Below are positions 27,201-39,772 of a stretch of DNA of 64,000 nt, one piece after another (positions within the stretch are counted from its first letter, which is position 1; each line of letters starts with the position of its first letter). Under the pieces are notes generated by a model that ran no database searches, had not been told where the DNA came from, and saw only the letters and a list, made by a program, of their open reading frames with translations. Source of the DNA: Schistocerca nitens (taxonomy: Eukaryota > Arthropoda > Insecta > Orthoptera > Acrididae). The position numbers and the translations under genes are program-made. The stretch is taken from positions 703,853,389 through 703,917,388 of the forward strand of contig NC_064616.1 in NCBI RefSeq assembly GCF_023898315.1, written 5' to 3'.

Positions 27201-30200
27201 TTTCTTCGTAAGATTTTTAGCTCTCAAAAGGAATCAACTTTGCCATTTTATGTCTCCATCAGATGATGATCAGTATGACACCGACAAAAATGTTGCAGTA
27301 TCTTACACCTGCCACGCAGCTGAAAACCCAAGAACTTTTCATCAATTAATATCCCATCCAAAGACCTTCCACTTCCTGACAGGAATGTAGTATAGGAGTT
27401 GAGTAAAAAATCTCACCTTTCCCACAACCTCCTCCCAAGAAGCTATGGAGGACATCCCATAGGTCACCATGGGTTCTTGGTGCAGGGTCAAGTCAATTTT
27501 CTGACATGGCTTGTTTTATTTATGGCCATACATTTTTAATGGGCCTGAGGTCTATTACAGGAGACAAATGGGAACAGGAATCGCATTCTTATCTGCAAAT
27601 GACTTTAACACCATAGCTGACAAGCAGATTAGAGACTGATCCTGCTGAAATCATTACTCCCTCAGTATACAGCAGACATTCTGACGAGGTCATAATACTA
27701 CCCTTAATACAGGTATACTCAACAGATTCAAGCTGGCCATTTATCCTGTGAAACATACCAGATCCACATAAACACACCCACCTGCCCCAGACACACCACC
27801 ACTCTAAGGGTACTTACGGACATATTCCAGGTCAAAACTGGCAGCATGTAGTGTGTATAATCGTACAGAACCAGCATTTGATTTGTTGTGGATAGCTTTG
27901 ATTCATTGGAAAATATTACATTCTGCCAGTGACAATAGATATTTTCTTCAGAAAATGCTAATCTGTAGAGTTGATGAGCATCACAAAGCAACCCCTTGAT
28001 GAGTTGAAGTTCATTTCACAGTCAAGCCTGTTGAGGCCCATGTCTAATCAACTCACCCAACCTGGAAAATTCAGTAGTCTGTTTCAAGTGCATAATGTCT
28101 AAAAACGGATTTCATTAGGGTGTGTTTCAAGTTCATCAACCTGCAATGGTGCCATTAGATGCCAATGATCAGTTCCCACATGCCAACCAGATTCACTAGA
28201 ATCATGAGATCGCTATATCTCTCTCTGTGCAGTGTGCTCAGGATTACCATATTGTGTCAATGCCATGATTATTCCCTTCCTCTACAAGAAAAATGTCATG
28301 GTCACAAATAGCCTGCTGCTGTTGAGGCATGGCTCATGAAGAAAGTGGCTGGACTCAACATCAGGTGGTTCAGATATCTAACCTTAACTCTTATACTGTC
28401 ATTGGCTGTTCTAGTACGAATGGTATGATGATAGTTGTAACTCGTCACTCTAGACTATCGATCGATGTAGCAGCATACTGCCACCACATGCAGAGAGAAC
28501 ATCTACAGTGATAAATTACTCCAGAATGATATCCCATTGGGGTGAAGTGATTCTACATGAAAGTTAAGTAGTTTAATCTGTCTACATTCGTCTATATAGG
28601 ATTCAGGTCACTGGGCCTTAGTTTTTTGAAAAATTGAGGTCAACAGTCATCACATTTGATTGCTTAACTACTTTCAACTGGAGAGTGGGCACAACCATTA
28701 GAGCAGTTACTTAACCAGAATGCCATGGGTTCAAATATTTGTTTTGTTCTTTTATTTATTATGCGGATAATTACACAAATAAATACTGAAATTTAACTTT
28801 ACTTTGTGCATTAATTGCATGATAATATAGGCAAGAGTAACAATTGGGAAGTACAGATAATCTTAACATACATCTTTTCAGAATATCACTCAGGCAATCT
28901 CTTATCATTAACTAATTACACACAAATTCATACTCATGAATATAAACCACATTTCCTTTCCAACAACTATCAGGCAACAGAAATGTGCATGTGGTAAAGA
29001 GTCTTTTATTGAATATGTAGTACATTTGTTTCATCTGAATGTTTTTATGACTTCTCACAATGCACAGTTAACACAAAATTCAGGAAGAGACTGCCTGAAT
29101 CATAATATGACATGACATTCATTACAGCATTTTTTAAAATTTATTTAACTAAGACCTAGAGACCAGAAACCTTTTACTGGAGTTACTTGTGAGTGATTCC
29201 AACTAGCATGTTAAAGCACATTAAAATCAATGGGATGTTGAGTGCAGCCTCTCCTTGCCTAAATTTAATAAAATAAGAATCATCATCACAAGAAATCTAT
29301 GGTGCTGTCTTCTGATCTTCTGACCAGTCATCTGACATTTTCACCCTTATGATAGTGAGTTCTTATTTTTTAAGTTGCGCTATCCCATATGTGCCACCAG
29401 GTTTATCATACTTGCCACTACTTTGATTTATAGCCTAAAAACTGTCACTCATGAGTTATTTTGATATATCCAATTCTGAGACACCATAAGCAATACCTTC
29501 TGACCTTGAGCTTTATATGGAAGTCTGCCATGCCTTAGTGGTGTGTTTGGTGGCCCACAGTTTATTGGACTGTGTACTATAGTACCTTGCCACTTGTCTT
29601 CTCACTTCTCCAGAATGTTGCCTCTAATGTACGTCCTTAAGGCAGCATTTAGAATATCCAGTTTGAGTGTTTCCATTCCCATAGCTTCACTGGCTAGTTT
29701 GTCAGCCAACTCATTACCTGGAATGCCAATGCGACTCAGTGTCCGAAACAAAAACAGCGGATATCCCCCTACTGCAGAGGGCATTCAGTTTGTCATGGAC
29801 GGCAGAGACCAGAGGATATACAGGGTGATTCAAAAAGAATACCACAACTTTAAAAATGTGTATTTAATGAAAGAAACATAATATAACCTTCTGTTATACA
29901 TCATTACAAAGAGTATTTTAAAAGGTTTTTTTTTCACTCAAAAACAAGTTCAGAGATGTTCAATATGGCCCCCTCCAGACACACGAGCAATATCAACCCG
30001 ATACTCCAGCTCGTTCCACACTCTCTATAGCATATCAGGCGTAACAGTTTGGATAGCTGCTGTTATTTCTCGTTTCAAATCATCAATGGTGGCTGGGAGA
30101 GGTGGCCGAAACACCATATCCTTAACATACCCCCATAAGAAAAAATCGCAGGGGGTAAGATCAGGGCTTCTTGGAGGCCAGTGATGAAGTGCTCTGTCAC

Positions 30201-33200
30201 GGGCTGCCTGGCGGCCGATCCATCGCCTCGGGTAGTTGACGTTCAGGTTTCATAACTAACCTTTTTCGTAGGACTCTCCATACAGTTGATTGTGGAATTT
30301 GCAGCTCTCTGCTAGCTCTGCAAGTCGATTTTCCTGGGCTGCGAACAAATGCTTGCTGGATGCGTGCTACATTTTCATCACTCGTTCTCGGCCATCCAGA
30401 ACTTTTCCCTTTGCACAAACACCCATTCTCTGTAAACTGTTTATACCAACGTTTAATACACCACCTATCAGGAGGTTTAACACCATACTTCGTTCGAAAT
30501 GCACGCTGAACAACTGTCGTCGATTCACTTCTGCTGTAGTCAACAGCGCCTCAAGCGAACAAATGTACAACTAAATGAAACTTTATAGCTCCCTTAATTC
30601 GCCGACAGATAGTGTTTAGCTCTGCCTTTTGTCGTTGCAGAGTTTTAAATTCCTAAAGTTGTGGTATTCTTTTCGAATCACCCTGTATTCTGTAACTCTG
30701 TTCAAACAGGCCTACAGGCCCAACGTTACCAACTGACCACCTTGTCATCCTCAGCCTATAGGCATCACTGGGTGTGGACATGGAAGGTCACGAGGTCAGT
30801 ACACCACTCTCCCAGTCTTCATTAGTTTTTGTGCCCGCAGCCACTACTTCTCCAGGGATCGTGGACCTTCATCGGGAATACCGGCTAGATACCATCTTGC
30901 AGGTATTCCAAAAACTCTCCACACGACTGTATAATAACACGAGACACTCACGCAACCCATTTATCCTTTCTCTGGGTAACTTCGACCACAACCATAGATG
31001 GAAGCATAACAGACCAAAGACACGACTGGCTAGGAACTAAACATCTATGATCTATAGCATGCTAACACGACAGTACTGGTGAGCCCCTGCAACACAACTA
31101 CTACTGGTAACACCAGATGTTCGACCAGCCAAAAAACAGGCAACCGCAGGGAGACCGTACTGTACACAGCACGCAAACCAACCACACACACCCCCTACAC
31201 TGTCTGTGAGCCGATCTATGACCTATCGCCCACTAATGTACAACGACCTTTAACTGTTGCAGGGACGCAGAAACTGCAGCAAGCCCCGCAACAAGCTCCA
31301 GCAACGACAAAGGTAACGATGCACGATACCTCGCACTAACATAACCACACATTGCATGCACTGTCGCAGATAGCAAGCCGCTACTGCCCTTACTACCCGT
31401 CCTACTGTCGCAGAGGTTTTTTTCCCTTGGTGTTTGCCTTGGCACTTTTTTTCCTCTGCCCTTATAACTGCTACCCTTCGATCGCTTTCGTTCACTTTCT
31501 ATCTCCTGATGGACCATGTTAATGAGTAATCTTACCCAGACACATGGATAACATCACAGCCCGCATCCTGTGACTCCTGATTCCAAAACTTACATGTTAT
31601 ACAGAGGTGACAGTAGAACTTTTGGTTTGGTCACTACGTTGGTGTGGGCGTGGAGGGGCCCCATCCTTTATAAAAAAAAAGCCACTACTTCTCAGTCAAG
31701 TAGCTCCTCAGTTGGTCTCACAAGGGCTGAGTGCAGCCTGCTTGCTAACAGCACTAGGCAGACACAGACAGTTACCGATCCAAGTGTGAGCCAAGCCCAA
31801 CTGCACTTAGCTTAGGTAATCCTGTTGGCTGACGGAAACTGGAGTTACCATTGTAGCAAGGCTGTTTGCACATTTTGGATAACTCTTGCCTATTATCTGA
31901 GAAACACACAAGGACTCATTAAATGTACTGAAATTATGTTGAGGGAACGTCGTTATGTTCTGTAGTGCTGTATGTATCCTATTAATTCTCCAACATGAAT
32001 ATCACATTCTTTTGTTAGAGAACATTGTTCTCAATTATGATTGTGTATGTATGCATAACTGACTCATTCATTACCTTTGGAGACATCTGTGTAAAGGAGA
32101 TTAATATGAGCATACTCTTGGATGAATAAAACACACAGCGATGAAAATTGGGAGTGTATTGTCTTTGATTTCACACCTAAGATCCATCCTTACTACAGGT
32201 TGGGGAATATACCATGGAGGTGTTCATGATTGAGAGTATTGCATACAGGTAATTGGAGGAAGTTGAAGTTCACACTGAAGGTCTTCCAGTTGTACTGCTG
32301 CTGGTCCTCCTGTTGAAAGGCAATTTGTGAGTAACCCATCGGTGGATTGCGAAATAAAATGGGATGACATGGGTGGTTTGACATTTATGTTAACCATGAT
32401 TGTGTAGTCAAATAAATTTTGTTAGACTCATATGTTCGGCAGTGGTATTCCGGCTCCTTCAAGAAGACTACTGACTTGGCTTATTTGGAAAGCTCCAGAT
32501 GCCAAATGGACTCCACTATAGTGAACAGGGTCTAATATTTCTAGGATGGATGGTGCTGCTGACACGTACACAATGTCTCCATCATCCAGATTGAATGAAA
32601 TGAGTACTTTATAAAATGTTAATAGTTCATTTCACAACCCAGTATCTGTTAGTGAGGAAATAGAGGACTAACTTCCTTCATGCAGTAAGTCTTGAGTTGT
32701 TGTGTATGTGATAACCATGTAAGTTTATTATCAAAATGAAGTCCTAGGAAATGGTACTGGTCCACTACTTCCAGTAACTGGGTTTCAAGGTATATTTCTG
32801 GAGGAGAATGGGCAGACCATATTCTACAAAAGTGCACAATGCGTGATTTAGTTGGTGAGAAAGAAATACATAGTTGGGTTCTGTGTGCTCTTAATGGTTG
32901 CCTGTAGTTGGCTTTCTGCCATACAAAACAATACACAACCATAATATAAACAAAGATCCTAGATATATAATGCCGATGTGACTATGTCCCACTACACGTA
33001 CTGTGCCAGTTATTGCCACTGCAGAGTGTGTGGCACTTAAAAACTGATCCTTTAAAAAGAATACGATATAAAAAAACTGTATGAATGGTAGATTTCCTCA
33101 AAAACCCCACTTGTGCAGAGTTGATAAAATGTGATGTCACCCTGTATCATACGGCTAGCGTCAATCAAAATAATTCTTTGACCATATGTAGGTCACGCAC

Positions 33201-36200
33201 GGAGACCTCTCTAACAGCAAAGTCCAGCCATTGGTTTGTTTTGGTCCAGGTATAGGTATTGCGATACTCTCTTTGCAGTGCAAGGAATATTCACCTTTTT
33301 GCCATATTTTGTTAAAAATTTGTAAAACAGAGATTTTACTATTTCCACCAATATGATGAAGCCTTTGATGACGGATGCTGTCTAGTCCTGTGGACATATC
33401 TTGACACTGTTTCAAAGCATCCTTTAATTCACAATCTGTAAAGCAAGCAAGCAATCACTCAGTCTTCAGGCCACAAGTGGCACTTTGGGACCATCCGACA
33501 GCCGTGTCACCCTCAGTTGAGGATGCGGATAGGAGGGGCGTGTGGTCAGCACACCGCTCTCCTGGTCGTTATGATGGTTTTCTTTGACCGGAGCCACTAC
33601 TATTCGGTCGAATAGCACCTCAATTGGCATCACGAGGCTGAGTGCACCCCGAAAAATGGCAACAGTGCATGGCGGCTGGATGGTCACCCATCCAAGTGCC
33701 GGCCACGCCCGACAGCACTTAACTTCGGTGATCTCACGGGAACCGGTGTATCCACTGCGGCAAGGCCATTGCCGCAAGCTGTAAAGGGTGCATTGCAAAT
33801 TTCCGGATCTGTTGAGATAAAAGATATGTTTTTACACTGTATTAAAAGTCTGTGTTGAAGGAAATTAGGATAGTAATTATTAGATGCTGACATTCCTGCA
33901 TAGCATATTGCTAAAAGTTCAGCAATTTCAGAGAACCTGGTGTTAAATCCTTCTTCATCAAGGATTCTATGCACTCCATTAGCGCCTTAGTTCCACTAAT
34001 CTGCCATAATTTGGACACACCTGTGAACCTGGGATATTTAGAGTCATTGAAGAAATGTATCATTTCCAACATTCTTTCCTCTTTACTTCCAATGTCATAC
34101 TTTCAAAAAAATGGTTCAAATGGCTCTGAGCACTATGGGACTCAACTGCTGTGGTCATCAGTCCCCTAGAACTTAGAACTACTTAAACCTAACTAACCTA
34201 AGGACATCACGCACAGCCATGCCCGAGGCAGGATTCAAACCTGCGACCGTAGCAGTCGCACGGTTCCGGACTGCACGCCTAGAACCGCGAGACCACCGCG
34301 GCCGGCGTCATACTTTCACCCTCAATGTTTTGAATACAATTAAATTTTAACTACAAGGTGTCAGCTATACTGTTGTAGAGCCCTTTGTAATCCTTTAAGT
34401 GGAGCCGGAGGTGGTCAAATCCAAAAATTACGATTTTTTTTTTTTTTTTCTGCTACCGAAAATTAATTGGAACATTCCTCTTTAATGTAAACTTTGAATT
34501 ATTGTTCTACTCGCCCTAGAAGTGGAGTTATTACCATTTTCCCCCACACCTGCATAGGAAATGGGCGGCCGCTGAATGCATCTAACACCCTCTCGTGACT
34601 TCCTGTCGAACTGCTTGGGATTTTCTCGGCCAGTTATGCATACAGCGCCTTATGTTATGCATACAGTGAGTGTGCAAGGGTTGGCTACATTGTTTTCTGT
34701 GACAAATATTACCCGTATTTCCTTACAGCTTACTCCTATTTTCCTCAGAATTTCGAACATCTTGCTCCATTTAATATTGTCGTACACTTTTGTTCTGGTT
34801 ACGATGCCACGTTTTAGTAACCGTGTATATAAGAAGAGGAAGAACATAGGGAAAAGAAAATTAACACTAATACCAAGTTGCGATACTACAATGAATAAGA
34901 GCACGGAACATCGTCTCTCTGCTGTTTACCGTTTCGAATTAGTTCAGTGTTGCGCCTGTTGTTGGTAGTATTATACTTCTTGTGTAAAGCGGGTAATATG
35001 CAGTATGTACAATAATCAGGGGGGAACAATAAAACCAATTTTTCATGACTTAGCACAGCCAGAATTGTTACACAAATGTCTACACAGAAAGACGCAGAAT
35101 CCTAATGAGAGCGTAAACAATTTGATTTGGAAAGTGATTCCTAAAAAGGTGTTTGTAAGCATAAAAACACTGCACTTTGGCATTTATGATGCAATAGCAA
35201 CCTACAACCAAGGGAACAGTGTGAAGTGTGAAGTTCTGAAGGCATTAGGATTTACAGCTGGGGTGAACACTGTATGAGCACTAAGAAATATTGACAGAAA
35301 GGATAAGAGGAGCAGAAAGAAGAGAAAGGCATATGAAGTATGATGGAACAACAGGCCAGAAAAGAAGACAGAGGAGGAAGCTTTTGGAGGATGAAGAAGA
35401 AGACTCTGATAATCCATCCTATAGTGCAGGAATGTATTGAGAAACTTTGATAGCCATTTCCCATAAATTAGAATTTTTCGAATATAAGGAACATTTTCTC
35501 AAAATCCACTCAAGCTAGAGAGATGAAATTTTTATACAGCACTCCTAGTGGTCAAACTTACATTGTAACACAGCCATTTGGAAATATGTTCAGTAGTTTC
35601 ACTTCAGTTTAATTATAAAGCAATTATTTGTAAAAAAAAATTGGGTCATTAATAAAAAAAAATAATTGGAAGGAAACTGGAAAAGATACTCCAAAATCCC
35701 TCTGCCATAACTGCAATGCTAAACCACTCTATATGTAAAAAAAAAATTCAAATTTTTCTATTTGGTAGTTTATTCATAAATGTTCCTCAAACTTAGTGAT
35801 TTTAACATGGGCAGCATAGGCACCTCCAGCTCCCCTTAATGGCATCTGTGATATCTTTGCACTACCACGATGGAACAGGTTTCTGTCTATATGGACCTGA
35901 AGAGTATAGTATTGTTGCTTTTACAGCTTTGATGATAGTGTCTGTTGCATCCTGTACTATATTGTTGATCCTCTTCTCTGTTATTTATTGTGATCTGGAC
36001 TTCAGTGTTGAAGAAATTCCAATTGGCTCTTTTCAGTGACCAACATGGTAAACTACCGCTGTGGTGTAAATCTGGTATCCATAGAATTATTGGGCACTGT
36101 CACAACTGCAATGGTCACCATGAATGTTCCATCGGGTCATAGGTAAGAAGTTAGGACTGCAGATTGTTAAATCTATTGCAGAACTGGGGCCATTATCAGT

Positions 36201-39200
36201 GCTAAAACATGTTGGGGTTCCTGAATTTTTTAAGCAGAGGTCAAGGTTCGAGAAAAGTTTTGCCTAATAGGTGCCCTCTACTTGTCTTTATCTCACTGCC
36301 CCGTATGTGATTACAGGCATTAAAATCTCCCATAAAATGAAATGCAGGGGTAACTGTTTATTTAGGCCTTCCACCTTTCTGTTAGAAATTTCTCAGTCAG
36401 GGGTAATGTAGGTATTACATACTGTCATCATTATGCTCAATTGTATTCTAATCGCTATTGCTTTGGCTGTAGTGTTTATAGGTATTTGTCCACAGAAGGT
36501 GTTTGACTTGACAAACGTGTAAACATCTCCAGCTGCTTGTTCCATGTTTATTCTACCATGTATGTTGTGTTCTCTAGAAATAGGAAGATGGTCTCCTAAA
36601 AATTTGGATTTTTCTACTGCGATATGTATTGGGGATAGTTGGCGATTGTCCAATTTCTTGCAGGTGGTGACAATAGCCACTGATATTCCAGGGAGTTCTG
36701 GTTCTGTCAGAACTGACAAATTAGTTAACTGTCCTGTTCTTTCTTGTCCGTTTCCTTTTTTCATTTCTTTGCTGCTTCATGGGATTTTTCACATTGTATG
36801 TCCAAGTAATACAACAATTGGGCATTTCTTCAGCCCACCATCTTAGTCTCCTAACCACTGACTAATATCTGACTGAACATAACTTATATTTAGGGAGGAA
36901 GAAGCTGCGGTGTGGGTGACCTGCCTGGATAGCTTTGTGTATAAAAGCACCACTTCTGAGACAGAGTGACGACAAAAAGGGGCATCCGATCACCCCTGAA
37001 GCTAACCATGCTGAGCCCATACCGATGCGGAACAAAGGCACAAGAAAAAGAAGAAACTGTAGAGTGGGTCTTCCTCTCTTATGCAGTCGGAAGGATACAA
37101 AGTGTCTCCTGCTACATCTGCTGGAAGGCTCCTGCTGGCTCTGCAAGACTAAGTCGAAACAGGTGAAGATCTCTCTTGCATATAATTTTTCATTTTGTTT
37201 GCGAGGTCTTGGTTTGTAGAAAATGATAGATTAGGTGTTTAAAGGGTTGAGGTACATATGGCAATAGCTGCAACTTTTGTGTTATTTTTCATTGTGACAG
37301 CTGGATGCATGCATTCTTATTTCTTCTGTGCCTCTGGCTATGACAGGTGGTCCACCATTTATTACTCTTGGATTTTCTATTCTTTTTTTAAATACAGGGA
37401 AATCTGGTGAATGTGGGGGATGGTGTTCCTCACAGTTGGCACACAAATATGGCTGTTCACAGGAAAGACCTTCATGAAGTGATCTTCCACAGTTTTTTGA
37501 TCTGTTACGCAGTGGGACGACATGCCTAAAGGTAAGCATCAAAAATGTCTTGTGGGTGGTAAGGTTTCACGTCACACCTATACACCATAACATTAATTCT
37601 GTCTGGGATGACATTTCCTACCAAAACTAAGATGAAAGCACCTTTATCTATCTTTTTGAAAACATCTGACAATATGTACAACTTACAGTGTTACTTTAGC
37701 TCACAGATCCTCGTCTTGGGTGTAAGGTAAGTCCCTTTACCATATTGAAAGTTTTATGTGGACTAATAAGCACTGGTATGTCACTCACTGCTTGAGATTG
37801 TGCAGCAGAGGAGCATTTAATCAATAGTGACCTATTTTGCATTCTTTCCAGAGCACCTACTAATTTTCCAAATTTTTGTTTCATGAAAATTAATGGCTTC
37901 ATCATTGGAGATGTATCTCTATTATAATACACACCAGGTATTGAATGAATTGTTTTGTTCCCAATCTTCTGACTTATCCCCTTTCCCAAGGGGTATCCAG
38001 GGTAGGGAAAGCAGTTGGATTACAACGGCCCACACTGAAATATTGACTCTTATCAGTTGAGACAGCCTGATGAGTATGACCATTATGCTGATTGAGTGTA
38101 ATATGTTTCACTTGTAAAATGTCCGCCATGATGCCACTGACTCTTTTCAAGAGCTCTCTTAATGGGTGCCACCCACCTGCAGTGAAAGTCACGTGGCACA
38201 ACGCTCATTGCTGGGAGTCCTGATGCCCAAAGAAGATGAACATCATCTCCTTGCCACGCATGGGGAGTTACTAGCTCAAGCATCAGAAGTGTGACACCTA
38301 TGTCTTCAGAGAGATTCTACAAAACTGGCACACAATGACCTCACCATGTCGGATTGGCTATGGCATTGGCTTTCAAGTGCATAAGTGGGTCCACATAGTT
38401 ATTGCATGTGGGGATCTTTAATGCAATAAGCAGTTGGCAGTATTTATGGTATTCTTCCCCAGTCTGTCCAAGCAACAGAAAAAAAAAACTGAAAATATAG
38501 GTCAAACCCAAAAGAGGATGAAAAACTGCTTCAGCTAAAAAACTGATTTAAAGTAAATGGATAAATTTGTTAAAGAGCAGAACCCATAGATGTAGCTGAG
38601 CCAACATCAGAGACTGTCACCATGGGAAGGAAAGTAAGAGAATGATGGATAGTCAGGGATAGGGGATTGCAGCACAAGAAGGGAAATTTATGTAGGGCAT
38701 CTATAGCTAATAACAGATTATTTTATGTGCAGGAAAGCTTTTGGGTGTTCTTGGAATAGGTCTAGAATGCTGACTTATTCTTGTAATTTGCGCAATATTT
38801 CAAATAATAATTCCTGTTCTGTATATTCTCATTACATCTTCCTTAAATTTTATGTCATATGTTATGCCACACACGTCTGTTCCCATCAGTGGCTGTGATT
38901 TGCTGCCACCAAATTCTGCACTGTCAAGGGCACGTAAGTCTCAGCAAATTGTTCTGTTAGTAAATGTTTAGTGTGGACAGCAAATCTCATAGCATGAATA
39001 CATCTTCCCCATAAGTTTATTTACTATTTTCATACTATTTCACATTTTGATTGCTTCAACCTGTCGTGCTCTTATATCTGAACTCCATAGCTTACTTTCA
39101 TAACTCAAGTCTCTGACCTCCATCACCAAAGTAGCAATTGAAAAATAGGGTTAAATGTAATGCTCATCACTTCTGACAAATGTTTCATGGTGTCTTCTCA

Positions 39201-39718
39201 GATCAACTCTTTGCATTTTCATTAGAATCTATAAGCATTTCAAGAGTAATTTTATTCCAACATCGTGTCTAGAGCACTGTCTTGCAAAATTATGTAGGAA
39301 ATTTAAGATGCTTTCATTTCAGTTGAAAAAGCAAATGAGAAGGTTTTTGTAACATTTATCTGAAAGTTTAATATAAGACAAGGGTTCAATCCTCAGTTGG
39401 TCCTATGATTTTTTCACTCCCTTATTGCTTCAGTCTGGGGAATGATTTGTGTATAACATTTTAACAAATCTCAAATATTTCATTACACAAATTTAATTGA
39501 TCAATGCTGTATTTTGATACAATAATGTCAAGTTCTGAGTGGAATACAAACAACAGAAGGAGTCTAATTAACATGCTCAGAAGTTGACTAGCACATAACA
39601 AGATGGAAATTGTTGCTGACCTTACGGACCAAGTCCTCCATCGGAGTTAACAAAACAAATCTAGCGGATCAAGGGGGCGGGTGGGTGGGTGGGTAGTGGA
39701 GAGAGAGGGGGGGGGGGG

Positions 39719-39772
<54 letters not shown>

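Noticed and set aside
33688-33775. Possible 5S rRNA gene on the minus strand
   Set aside because: Only part of 5S is present, it is fused to unrelated SINE body, and the unit carries a target duplication.
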